This document shows, one piece after another, positions 8,590 through 16,472 of a DNA stretch of 64,000 nucleotides. The DNA is from CAWGCA01 sp963820955. Lineage in GTDB: Bacteria > Pseudomonadota > Gammaproteobacteria > Chromatiales > Chromatiaceae. A program made the translations under genes and the position numbers. The first letter of the stretch is position 1. Every line of letters begins with the position of its first letter. The notes under the pieces are model-generated. The model was not told where the DNA came from. It saw nothing but the letters and a program-made list of their open reading frames with translations, and made no database searches. Where the stretch lies: the NCBI GenBank assembly GCA_963820955.1, contig CAWGCA010000003.1:248001-312000 (forward strand). The letters are read 5' to 3'.

Positions 8590-8619
8590 ATGTCATATAT
8601 ATATAACTCATTATGACAT
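8590..8619. promoter_or_regulatory. candidate operator upstream of the recombinase-element operon
   Basis: ATGTCAT (8590-8596) and ATGACAT (8613-8619) are inverted repeats separated by 16 AT-rich bases, directly before the start codon of the HTH/RHH gene. This is the likely autoregulatory site and contains the probable promoter region. Inferred from symmetry and position. Confidence 0.5.
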
Positions 8620-8674
8620 TATTTCAAGGTTTCTTTTTGCGCGTTCTATACGCTACAACACGGCTAAAGTCGAA

Positions 8675-8703
8675 GTTATCTTTTGCGTTCGGGGAGTCAC
8701 CAC
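8675..8703 (-). repeat. right attachment arm and core of serine-recombinase element
   Basis: The 23-base arm GTTATC...GGGGAGT (8675-8697), four bases CACC, then the core AC (8702-8703) shared with the left end. On the other side the host RT sequence reads GTPQGGV on the minus strand. Confidence 0.85.
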
Positions 8704-9393
8704 CCCGCCCTGAGGAGTCCCCCGGTCTGGGTGACTCACCTCGCCGGATTCCATGACCCCAGCGTTCAACCACTTTCCAATCGCGCGTCGAATCACTCCG
8801 TCGCGCACCCGTCGGTCCAGAAAGCTCCGAAGGTGGCCCCAGTCAACGTTATCAAAGAAACTCTGGATGTCGAGGTCGATGATCCAGCCACCGCCCATCG
8901 CCATCAGCCCCCGCCACAGCGCATCCAGCGCCTGGTGGGCACTCCGCCCTGGTCGGAACCCATATGAGCAGTCCAGAAAGTCCTGCTCGTAAACCGGTTC
9001 CAGCACCATCAGTACCGCACGCTGGAGTACCTTGTCCTCCAGCGTCGGAATACCGATCGGGCGCGTCTTGTTCGCCTTGCCCGGCTTCGGGATGTGCACC
9101 CGACGTACCGCCGGCGCCCGATACCGACCGGATTTGAACCGTTCGAGCAGGCTCCACAGGTTCGCCTCCAGGTCGGCCTCGTACTGCTCCGCCGTCACGC
9201 CGTCTATCCCCACCGCACCATCCTTGCGCGTTCGCCGGTACGCTTCATGCAGCCACACCGCATCAATGTGATGCGCCAATGTCGTCAACACCAACTTCGG
9301 TTCGATCTGAGCCAGTCTCGCTAGCTTCTCTTGTCGTGTTGAGATGATCTCTTGGCCCAATGTCCTCATCATCTGTCCCTCAAGAAGCCCCAT
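8704..9393 (-). pseudogene. ltrA: group II intron reverse transcriptase/maturase, N-terminal part
   Basis: The proximal part of the maturase: LVLTTLAHHIDAVWLHEAYRRTRKDGAVGIDGVT (RT-0 region), RVHIPKPGKANKTRPIGIPTLEDKVLQRAV (RT-1/2), FLDCSYGFRPGRSAHQAL (RT-2a/3) and WIIDLDIQSFFDNVDW (the first catalytic Asp). It ends at GTPQGGV, where the recombinase element is inserted. The frame is open to 9684 and the upstream residues (SPLIVLRKSGNLPQG) also resemble family members, so the true start may lie upstream of the ATG at 9393. The sequence joins to the part at 5803-6472. Confidence 0.9.
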
Positions 9394-9960
9394 AATCCGA
9401 TCCACCGCTTCCCTCCATCGGGTCCCCTGGGGCAGGTTCCCCGACTTCCGCAGTACTATCAGTGGACTCCGACCTCTCGCCTTCCGTCCCGCCTCGCTTC
9501 GTTGCCTTCGCTTGGTGCTACCACCCGTTGCCCCGTTTCGCTCCCCGGGATGGAGCAACCCCCGGGGCCTGGACCGCTTATACCGCGGCGCCCGCACCGC
9601 CTGCTGAGGTGGAGAAAACGAGATCTCCCAGGTTCCTGGGCGACCCTTGCCTGCATGCCCCGCTCTTCGACCCCGGCGGACCACCTACCCCAGGCCAGTT
9701 CAGGGTAAGCCATGTTGCCTTCCGCTGAGTTAACGACGTCGGCTCCGCACCTTTATCACTTTCGAGGCTCTATCACGCGGCCTACAGGCACCCTGTGTAC
9801 GCTTCGCAGCCGGAATCACCCCCGGACCACGCAACACTCGGTTCCGGCTGGTGGCCAACCTTTGCCGGGTCAGGACTTGCACCTGCTGGATCGCATAGAG
9901 AGTTTCTGTCATGTCTATCCGTTTACATGAATTCGTCGGGTAGAGCACTGGCGCGCGCAC

Positions 9961-10921
9961 CGGTAGGTGGAGGGTTACCAGCCTCGCCCTTTCGGTAGCG
10001 AGATGGGTTCACAGTTCCACCATAGGCCACGTTTCCAGCCGCCCTCCCTAAAATTCCGTACGTTGGGTTTTCCCCAGTACGGCTTCAAGCACCAGGCACC
10101 TCACAGTTCGGCATGGAGCCTTCCCGACCGGGTCAACCGGTTAAACCCTACCCAGGTATTCCCGGACAATACGGTCGGTTTACTCCAACCTTCAGGGCCA
10201 CCTACGCCGCAAATTTAATCCGTCTCAAGGTACGGAAATCCGACTTCGGCGGACCCACCTGGGCCCAGGGGTCCTCGCTCCGCTCGGGTTTTGTTGTCCC
10301 GAACATCATCGCTTAACGACCCCATCCGCCAATCTGACCACCTCCGGCCCATTTCCCGGTGCTGCCGGTTATAGGGACGGGCTTTGGCATTCAAGGGTAA
10401 TCCTGCCCGGTCGTCAGATCTTCCGGACTTTCACTGCTGCACTCTCCAGAATTGCCGCCCTCAGCGTCTGCCGGGAGACCCAGTACGTGCGTACCCCAGT
10501 TCTTCCACACTGGCACTGGCCATCAGATAAAGGAGGAAAGTCTTTGGCGTCTCCAAATATCCTGCAAATCAGATCCACGCAGGAGCTTGATTTCGGCAGC
10601 TAGTCAGTTCGCTCTCGCTACGGCCCTCCTGGTTGCTCGCCCCCTGGTCTGATCAGAACCGAAAGGCACTATGTCCTCCCAGCCCCACCTAGGCTTTTAC
10701 TTCCGGGCTTCCAGTTCAACGAGTTACCTCGCAGACTGCCGGATATGACTACGGCGCCATACTGGGAATTGCGCCGGCAGGACTTTCACCTGCAAGTACA
10801 GCAGCTAGTCTCGCTGCGCCCCCCTCACCAAGCTTTGCCTGGCGCAATAACTTATTGATAACTTTTAGATGGATTCCGTCCTTAGGTTCGTAAACCGTGC
10901 GTCCCTGCACCACACGGGCAC
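9961..10921 (-). ncRNA. probable ORF-less group II intron remnant, immediately upstream of the RT-bearing intron
   Basis: About 960 bases with no protein-coding frame but strong RNA character on the minus strand. Bases 10053-10085 form a domain-V-like hairpin: AGCCGTAC stem, GGGGAAAACCC apical part with a GAAA loop, and ACGTACGG closing strand. A TAGGGAGGG...CCCTCCACCTA pairing downstream could be domain VI. Upstream are CAGGTGAAAGTCCTG and CAGTGAAAGTCCGG segments like those of domain I. The 5' end may be the GTGCCCG at 10921. Its 3' side ends at or just before the GTGCGCG that starts the next intron, so the two are adjacent or nested. Structure is read by eye; class and exact ends are uncertain. 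Confidence 0.45.
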
Positions 10922-11068
10922 TTAGAATTTTTCGAGGAGCCCTTACTTTCGTGATCGCAAGGGATCCGGCAGTTTCTCTAAACGGAGTCCAAAACGCCCG
11001 AATATATCGATGATTCAGAGTTTCAGCCCATCAACCGGGGATACAACTCCGCATTCCGTCCGAGCCGG

Positions 11069-11944
11069 TTGAGCCTCGGGTTAGTGGTGCCGCTGGAGAC
11101 CTATGCAACGGATCCAGTGCCATCCATGACCCGTCATGTGGATCGTGTTCAACTGGCCGAAGAACTGGGATTTTCGGCAATCTGGTTACGGGACGTGCCG
11201 TTCAACGTACCGTCATTTGGGGATGCAGGGCAGATTTTCGACCCCTTTGTCTACCTTGGCCTGTTGGCCGCCCGGACTGAGCGGATCGCACTTGGCGTCG
11301 CCAGCATTGTTCTACCACTGCGTCATCCCGCGCATGTTGCCAAGGCTGCGGCCAGCATCGACGTGCTATCAGGTGGGCGACTCATCCTGGGTGTCGCCTC
11401 GGGCGACCGACCAGAGGAGTATCCGGCACTCAACCTCCCCTTTGCCGAGCGTGGCGCCCGTTTTCGCGCAAGCTTTGACTATATCAGGCGCATGCAGGAG
11501 GACTCACCGGTATTCGAGAATACTTATGGCAGCCCCTATGGCGGTATGGACATGCTGCCCAAACCGGCGTCCGGAAAACTGCCGTTGCTTATTACGGGGG
11601 GCAGCCAGCAAGACCCTGATTGGATCGCGCAGAACGGGGAGGGCTGGATAACCTATCCACGCAATATTGCCGCGCAGGCAAAAATTATTGGCGATTGGCG
11701 GGCGCGAGTTAAGGCTGGGGGCGGCCCCGCCAAACCTGCAGTGCAGTCGCTTTATGTCGATCTGGCTGACGACCCGGAGACTCCGCCGCAACCAATCCAT
11801 TTGGGATTTCGGTTGGGAGCGCAACATCTTCAGGCCTATCTGAAATCGCTGGAAGAGATCGGCGTAAACCATGTTGCGCTGAACCTGCGCTTTAACCGCA
11901 ACGGCACTTACTTAAGCGATCGTAGAACAACTGAATTGCAGTAA
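11069..11944 (+). CDS. LLM-class oxidoreductase (luciferase-like, F420/FMN type), both ends altered
   Basis: A luciferase-like monooxygenase-fold protein. Recognisable blocks are LGLVVPLETYATDP, LAEELGFSAIWLRDVPFNVPSFGDAGQIFDPFVYLG, ALGVASIVLPLRHPAHVAKAAASIDVLSGGRLILGVASGDRPEE and VNHVALNLRFNR. The 291-residue frame has only a TTG start; upstream codons are open from 10982 and still fit the family (YNSAFRPSR), so the native start may be lost. At the 3' side the frame runs into the IS4 end near 11899: the last 14 or so residues are encoded by the insertion sequence and the normal C-terminus is missing. It would bind FMN in the cytoplasm if folded. Best treated as a damaged gene. Confidence 0.75.
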   Translation: MSLGLVVPLETYATDPVPSMTRHVDRVQLAEELGFSAIWLRDVPFNVPSFGDAGQIFDPFVYLGLLAARTERIALGVASIVLPLRHPAHVAKAAASIDVLSGGRLILGVASGDRPEEYPALNLPFAERGARFRASFDYIRRMQEDSPVFENTYGSPYGGMDMLPKPASGKLPLLITGGSQQDPDWIAQNGEGWITYPRNIAAQAKIIGDWRARVKAGGGPAKPAVQSLYVDLADDPETPPQPIHLGFRLGAQHLQAYLKSLEEIGVNHVALNLRFNRNGTYLSDRRTTELQ

Positions 11945-12755
11945 CCATCTGAAACTAATGAAGAAGGCTGACCTGGATTGATAGAATGTTTGTCGCCAAA
12001 CACACGTTCCATCTAGTCCGAGGTCAGCCATGAACAAGCGTAATACCGGTTCAGGATTTCAGCAACATCGAGAAAATATCCGTGAGGGCCTTCGCCGTCA
12101 GCGTACGGTGGATTTTTTCAACGTACTCACAGGACCGTTGCTATTAGAATTAACCGAGGCGCATCTACCGGAACATCGGGAACGACTCTATCCGCCAACG
12201 GTCACCTTGTCGATGTTCATCAAGCAGGTGCTAGAGGCCGATGGCTCTTGCCAAAAGGCGGTCAATGGGTGGGCAGCGCAACGCGCAGCGGAAGGATTGA
12301 TTCCATGTAGCGTGCGCACGGGGGCTTACTGTAAAGCACGCCAGCGGTTACCTGCTGAGATGGTGATGGCAATGACGCGTGAGACAGGTAAGTTATTGTG
12401 TGCTCAGGCTGATTCTGGCTGGCGCTGGTGTGGTCGTACGGTGAAACTGATCGATGGTACGGGCATATCAATGCCGGATACGCCGGCCAACCAAGAGCAC
12501 TATCCACAGCCGAGTAACCAAGTGCCTGGGGTTGGTTTCCCGTTGGCTCGGCTGGTTGGAGTGGTTTGTTTATCGACCGGCGCAGTAGTCGATGCAGCGA
12601 TCGGACCTTTTCAAGGTAAGGGGCACAGCGAGCATGGATTGCTGCGGGAAATACAAACTGCTTTATGTGCGGGCGATGTGTTGTTGGCCGATGCATTGTA
12701 CTGCAGCTACTGGCTCATCGCATCGCTGCAAGCAGAGGGAATTGATGAGACAAAA
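11899..12755 (+). mobile_element. IS4-family element, 3'-truncated
   Basis: The left end AACGGCACTTACTTAAGC matches the terminal repeat of the complete IS4 at 50861-52370 (AATGGCACATACTTAAGC). Only the left end and the first 60 percent of the transposase gene remain. The right half was lost at about 12745-12755, just before the SDR start codon. The left end interrupts the LLM gene, so insertion came first and the deletion that joined the element to the SDR gene came later. Confidence 0.8.
12030..12755 (+). pseudogene. IS4-family transposase, C-terminally truncated
   Basis: The first 240 or so residues of a transposase homologous to the complete copy at 50973-52361: FFNVLTGPLLLELTEAHLPEHRERLYPPTVTLSMF, VKLIDGTGISMPDT (first catalytic Asp) and AGDVLLADALYCSY (second). 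The glutamate-containing Y-R-W region is gone. After about GIDE the frame continues into unrelated sequence to 12806. Two of the three catalytic residues remain, so it is inactive. Confidence 0.85.
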
Positions 12756-12757
12756 TC

Positions 12758-13570
12758 ATGCAGAAAATCATTCTTATTACCGGCTCGACCGATGGCATCG
12801 GGTTAGAAACGGCCAGGATGCTGGTCTCGCAGGGCCACCATATTCTGCTGCACGGACGTAATCCGGAAAAACTGAAGGACGTGGAAAGAACGCTCTCCGG
12901 GCTACCGAATGGAGGGCGCGTTGAAAGCTACGTGTCTGATTTATCGCGGATGTCCGATGTAGAAGCACTCGCGAAGGAAGTGGCTGAGCGGCACACGCAA
13001 CTTGATGTGCTGATCAACAATGCCGGTATCTTCCGCACACCCGAGCCCATCACGCAAGACGGGCTTGATGTGCGCTTTGCGGTCAATACCATTGCCCCCT
13101 ATCTGCTGACGCAACGACTTTTACCACTGATTGGAGCATCCGGGCGGGTAATCAACCTGTCTTCCGCCGCCCAGTCGACCGTCGATCCGGAAGCGCTGGC
13201 TGGACGGATCAGGCTGTCCGACGACTTCACCGCCTATGCGCAAAGCAAACTGGCGCTTACAATGTGGTCTCGCAATATGGCACTTTCACTCAAAGATGAG
13301 GGCCCGGCCATCATTGCGGTTAATCCTGGGTCGATGCTCGGCACCAAGATGGTGAAACAGGGCTTTAGTGTGGCAGGCGGCGATATCCGCATCGGTGCGG
13401 AAATACTTATTCGTGCGGCACTGTCAAATGAATTTGAAACTTCTTCAGGCCAATATTTCGACAACGATTCAGGCCAGTTTGCCTCGCCTCATCCCGATGC
13501 ACTGAATCCACAAAAATGTGAAGAGATTGTGCGCGTTATTGAGAAAGTTTTGGCTGAAACAACACAATAA
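12758..13570 (+). CDS. short-chain dehydrogenase/reductase (SDR)
   Basis: A 270-residue classical-type SDR. The cofactor motif is LITGSTDGIGLETA (TGxxxGIG, residues about 7-18), followed by LINNAGIF (NNAG), NLSSAAQS with the catalytic Ser, and YAQSKLAL (YxxxK). A PG motif (AVNPGSML) follows. It would reduce or oxidise a small carbonyl or alcohol with NAD(P)H. The start ATG lies immediately after the truncated IS4, so the native promoter was probably lost. A close paralogue at 57179-59630 is broken by another insertion sequence. Confidence 0.9.
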   Translation: MQKIILITGSTDGIGLETARMLVSQGHHILLHGRNPEKLKDVERTLSGLPNGGRVESYVSDLSRMSDVEALAKEVAERHTQLDVLINNAGIFRTPEPITQDGLDVRFAVNTIAPYLLTQRLLPLIGASGRVINLSSAAQSTVDPEALAGRIRLSDDFTAYAQSKLALTMWSRNMALSLKDEGPAIIAVNPGSMLGTKMVKQGFSVAGGDIRIGAEILIRAALSNEFETSSGQYFDNDSGQFASPHPDALNPQKCEEIVRVIEKVLAETTQ

Positions 13571-13711
13571 GAATCAGGGGACAGTATACCTATTTATACT
13601 TAAGGTAGTCGTGATAAATCCCCCAAGCTTCCCCCAGTTTTCTTGATGCTAGAATCGGTCTGGTCAGTGACTAAACAACCGCAGGGAATAGGTATACTGT
13701 CCCCCGAATTC
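13571..13711. repeat. GGGGACAGTATACC inverted-repeat element, copy 1
   Basis: A 141-bp element starting GAATCAGGGGACAGTATACC and ending with the reverse complement GGTATACTGTCCCCC then GAATTC. Three further full copies are 16277-16416, 33590-33728 and 35457-35595, with solo ends at 40827-40888. The internal sequence is conserved (CTAAACAACC near the right end). No gene fits inside, so this is a non-autonomous MITE or REP-like element mobilised in trans. This copy is the most diverged of the four. Confidence 0.85.
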
Positions 13712-13761
13712 CACATGATAGTGGCCAATATCAGATAAAAAGTTTTGTAGAGGATTAGATC

Positions 13762-15144
13762 ATGACAACCTCAAATAAGGCAGCAGCCTCTGAACTAATG
13801 ACGGAAAATCCGCCGTCACCTGTTTCCCTGTCGGAAGCCTTCCTTTACTGGCTCAAACTGGGTTTTATCAGCTTCGGTGGCCCTGCGGGACAAATTTCAA
13901 TGATGCATACCGAACTGGTGGAACGTCGCCGCTGGATCAGCGAACACCGTTTTCTACATGCTTTGAACTATACGATGGTATTGCCAGGGCCAGAGGCCCA
14001 GCAACTCGCTACCTACATTGGTTGGTTAATGCACGGCACCCTTGGCGGAATCATGGCCGGGGTGCTGTTTGTGTTGCCGTCTTTAGCTATTCTAATCGCG
14101 CTGACCTGGATCTATCTGGCCTATGGCAATGTCCCTGTGGTGGCCGGTGTACTTTATGGGATCAAACCGGCGGTAACGGCAATAGTGGTGTTTGCCGCCT
14201 ATCGCATTGGCTCCAAGGCCTTGCGGAACGGTGTGCTCTGGTCTATAGCAGCGGCGGCATTTATTGCCATCTTCGCGATGCATATTCCTTTTCCCTACAT
14301 TGTGTTGGCCGCTGGCGTCATTGGTTACCTGGGAGGTCGTGTTGCACCGGACAAGTTCAGGGCTGGAGGGGGTCACGGTACCTCTGATAAGTCATTCGGC
14401 CCCGCACTTATCGACGATGACACACCAGTACCGCAGTGGGCGAATTTTAGCTGGCGATCAACCATAATTCATGTCATTGTGGGACTCTCTATCTGGGCGC
14501 TGGTAGAAGGTGCACTATTTATTACTTACGGCTGGCAAGGCCCACTGACACAAATGGGTTGGTTCTTTACCAAGGCAGCGCTTGTTACCTTTGGCGGTGC
14601 CTATGCGGTGCTGCCCTATGTCTATCAAGGTGGCGTAGAACATCACCAATGGTTAACGGGCACCCAGATGATCGACGGCCTGGCACTGGGTGAAACGACT
14701 CCTGGGCCACTCATCATGGTGGTGGCCTTCGTCGGATTTGTAGGAGGCTGGACCAAAGAAATCTTCGGGCCAGAGAACCTGGTACTGGCAGGAGCCGCGG
14801 GTGCAACGGTAGCTACCATATTCACCTTCCTACCTTCATTTCTGTTCATCTTGGTGGGTGGCCCAGCAGTTGAGGCGACGCGCCATGATGTGAAATTCAC
14901 AGCACCATTGACGGGAATTACTGCAGCGGTAGTCGGTGTGGTTATCAATCTGGCGGTATTTTTCGCTTGGCACGTTTTGTGGCCAGAAGCTTCGGAAGCC
15001 GAGCCTTTTAGTGGCCGCTTCGAATGGTTCTCCTTGCTGATCACAATAGGTGCTTTCCTTGCGCTGTGGCGTTTTAAAATTGGTATTATTTCGGTTATCG
15101 CCACCTGTGCCGCCGCGGGTTTAATTTATTCATTACTGGTCTGA
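13762..15144 (+). CDS. chrA: chromate transporter ChrA
   Basis: A 460-residue inner-membrane protein of the CHR family, long (two-domain) form. The first CHR domain has LKLGFISFGGPAGQISMMH and ALNYTMVLPGPEAQQLATYIGWL; the second has FFTKAALVTFGGAYAVLPYV and MIDGLALGETTPGPLIMVVAFVGF. About ten to twelve hydrophobic segments are visible. ChrA expels chromate, driven by the membrane potential or sulfate exchange, and some members serve sulfate balance. GAGGATTAGATC precedes the ATG. No chrB regulator is adjacent. It is flanked by MITE copies 1 and 2. Confidence 0.95.
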   Translation: MTTSNKAAASELMTENPPSPVSLSEAFLYWLKLGFISFGGPAGQISMMHTELVERRRWISEHRFLHALNYTMVLPGPEAQQLATYIGWLMHGTLGGIMAGVLFVLPSLAILIALTWIYLAYGNVPVVAGVLYGIKPAVTAIVVFAAYRIGSKALRNGVLWSIAAAAFIAIFAMHIPFPYIVLAAGVIGYLGGRVAPDKFRAGGGHGTSDKSFGPALIDDDTPVPQWANFSWRSTIIHVIVGLSIWALVEGALFITYGWQGPLTQMGWFFTKAALVTFGGAYAVLPYVYQGGVEHHQWLTGTQMIDGLALGETTPGPLIMVVAFVGFVGGWTKEIFGPENLVLAGAAGATVATIFTFLPSFLFILVGGPAVEATRHDVKFTAPLTGITAAVVGVVINLAVFFAWHVLWPEASEAEPFSGRFEWFSLLITIGAFLALWRFKIGIISVIATCAAAGLIYSLLV

Positions 15145-15151
15145 GGATACT

Positions 15152-15271
15152 ATGGCTATGCAACGCACCTTCACTGCCCAAAAACTCCAGTCACTTCAGC
15201 CGGCCAGGGCGATGGTCAAAAGCTACGAGGGAAGTATGACGTTCATCATTGCCAGAACAAGTTATCCGTAA
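15152..15271 (+). CDS. small hypothetical ORF downstream of chrA
   Basis: A 39-codon frame starting MAMQRTFTAQKLQSLQPARA, seven bases after the chrA stop, with TGAGGA directly before the ATG. The spacing and ribosome site suggest translation with chrA. No domain is recognised and it could be the stub of a longer lost gene. Low confidence because of its length. Confidence 0.3.
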   Translation: MAMQRTFTAQKLQSLQPARAMVKSYEGSMTFIIARTSYP

Positions 15272-15335
15272 TATTGCTTGATAACAGAATCATACGGTTC
15301 GTTCGAATATTTGCACCACACGTGGCAGAAGACTC

Positions 15336-16271
15336 ATGAAAAAAAAGCGCAAGAAGCATCTTCACCGAGAAAACAGAACGGAGCACAAACAAAACCGTGG
15401 AGCGAACCAACCCGCGGCCACCCATCCGATACGACGGGTGCACCTGCTGCTTCTGATCCTGGCGTTTTCGGGTCTCGCTCTCACGGCCTATATAACCGCA
15501 ACCCGATGGTTCGGCACGATTCCACTGGCCTGCAGCGAGGGCTCGGATTGTGACCTCGTACAGAGCAGCCGCTGGTCCACACTTTTCGGTCTGCCGGTCT
15601 CGTTCTGGGGGTTTCTTACCTATGGGGTATTGTTCAGGATCATATGGCGCATGCGCAAACGGCGTCTCTCTTGGAGGTTCGCCTGGGTGGTCGCTTTTGT
15701 CAGTGTGGGCATCAGTGCCTACCTGACCGCGATATCGATCTTTGTCATCGAGGCGACCTGTATTTACTGCTTGACCTCCTTCGGTCTGATGCTGGCCATC
15801 TTTGCCATTCTGACTATCACCAGGCCCGATCCCTTACCGGGTTTTCAATGGCGCACCTGGCTCCCGAGTACCGCGCTGGCAACCACCATTGTGGTGGCCG
15901 CGTTGCAGCTACATTACAGTGGAATATTCGATCCGGGAGCAGGCCCGGAAAAGCCCTACCTTAAGGCGCTGGCCTTGCACCTTCAGAAGTCAGGGGCAAA
16001 ATTCTACGGTGCCTACTGGTGTCAGAGCTGCCAGGAGCAGAAGAGCCTGTTTGAAGCATCGGCGCACCGTTTACCCTACGTGGAATGCACCCCCAACGGA
16101 CGAAGCGGGATTCGCGAAATCGCCTGTCTCACCATGAACATCCAACGCTACCCCACATGGATCATAAATGATCGGCGCTACGAACTCGCTCTCAAGCCAG
16201 AAAGCCTGGCCCGATACAGTAAATTTCGTTGGCCGGAGGAAAAAAGCAACGGGAACCCCACAGTCCGGTAA
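15336..16271 (+). CDS. vitamin K epoxide reductase (VKOR) fused to a thioredoxin-like domain
   Basis: A 311-residue membrane oxidoreductase. After a very basic N-terminus come four or five transmembrane segments of a VKOR domain (residues about 30-170) with the loop cysteines in LACSEGSDCDLV and the active-site pair CIYC. The C-terminal part (about 205-300) is thioredoxin-like, with YWCQSCQEQK as its CxxC centre and a conserved YPTW cis-proline-type segment. Bacterial VKOR homologues act like DsbB, reoxidising periplasmic thiol oxidants at the expense of quinone; the fused domain serves as the partner. The gene stands alone between chrA and the second MITE. Confidence 0.93.
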   Translation: MKKKRKKHLHRENRTEHKQNRGANQPAATHPIRRVHLLLLILAFSGLALTAYITATRWFGTIPLACSEGSDCDLVQSSRWSTLFGLPVSFWGFLTYGVLFRIIWRMRKRRLSWRFAWVVAFVSVGISAYLTAISIFVIEATCIYCLTSFGLMLAIFAILTITRPDPLPGFQWRTWLPSTALATTIVVAALQLHYSGIFDPGAGPEKPYLKALALHLQKSGAKFYGAYWCQSCQEQKSLFEASAHRLPYVECTPNGRSGIREIACLTMNIQRYPTWIINDRRYELALKPESLARYSKFRWPEEKSNGNPTVR

Positions 16272-16276
16272 CACCC

Positions 16277-16416
16277 GAATCAGGGGACAGTATACCTATT
16301 CATCCTTCAGGGAGTCGTGATAGCTTCCTGGGCTTCCCCCAGTTTATTTGATGCAAGAATCCGTCTGGTCAGTGCCTAAACAACCATAGGGAATAGGTAT
16401 ACTGTCCCCAGAATTC
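16277..16416. repeat. GGGGACAGTATACC inverted-repeat element, copy 2
   Basis: 140 bp, GAATCAGGGGACAG at the left and CTGTCCCCAGAATTC at the right. It lies five bases after the VKOR stop codon and could act as that gene's terminator because the ends pair. Confidence 0.9.
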
Positions 16417-16472
16417 GCAGTCATACTGCTGTTCAATATATTGCATTCGGACTTCATCATGACAAGATAACT

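Larger units (their letters stand above)
6473..8703 (-). mobile_element. serine-recombinase mobile element inserted in group II intron RT gene
   Basis: A roughly 2.23-kb element holding a large serine recombinase and two small genes, all on the minus strand. Its ends carry 23-base perfect inverted arms, 6473-6495 and 8675-8697. Comparison with the conserved RT motif GGVISP identifies a two-base core, GT on the RT coding strand, at each junction (6473-6474 and 8702-8703). Joining the ends gives a 50-base nearly perfect palindrome: 23-base arm, CACC, 23-base arm. Two-base cores and attP/attB asymmetry are standard for large serine integrases. No drug resistance or other cargo is visible. Confidence 0.85.
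5723..9960 (-). mobile_element. group II intron, split by a serine-recombinase element
   Basis: The minus strand from 9960 starts GTGCGCG, a canonical group II 5' end, and continues with a domain-I-like sequence (CCAGCAGGTGCAAGTCCTG). The encoded reverse transcriptase/maturase runs 9393 to 5803 in two pieces. Domain V (5764-5796) and a GC-rich domain VI hairpin close the intron near 5723, so the 3' end is approximate. Removing the 2.2-kb insertion at 6473-8703 leaves an intron of about 2.0 kb, normal for a group II intron. The maturase has no C-terminal endonuclease domain. The 3' flank contains a CCCGGC...GCCGGG hairpin. The intron cannot be autonomous while its reverse transcriptase is split. 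Confidence 0.8.

Noticed and set aside
9961..10980. 23S or other rRNA
   Set aside because: The region is GC-rich, structured and gene-free like an rRNA, but I find no conserved rRNA blocks, and the AGC/GAAA hairpin at 10053-10085 fits group II intron domain V better.
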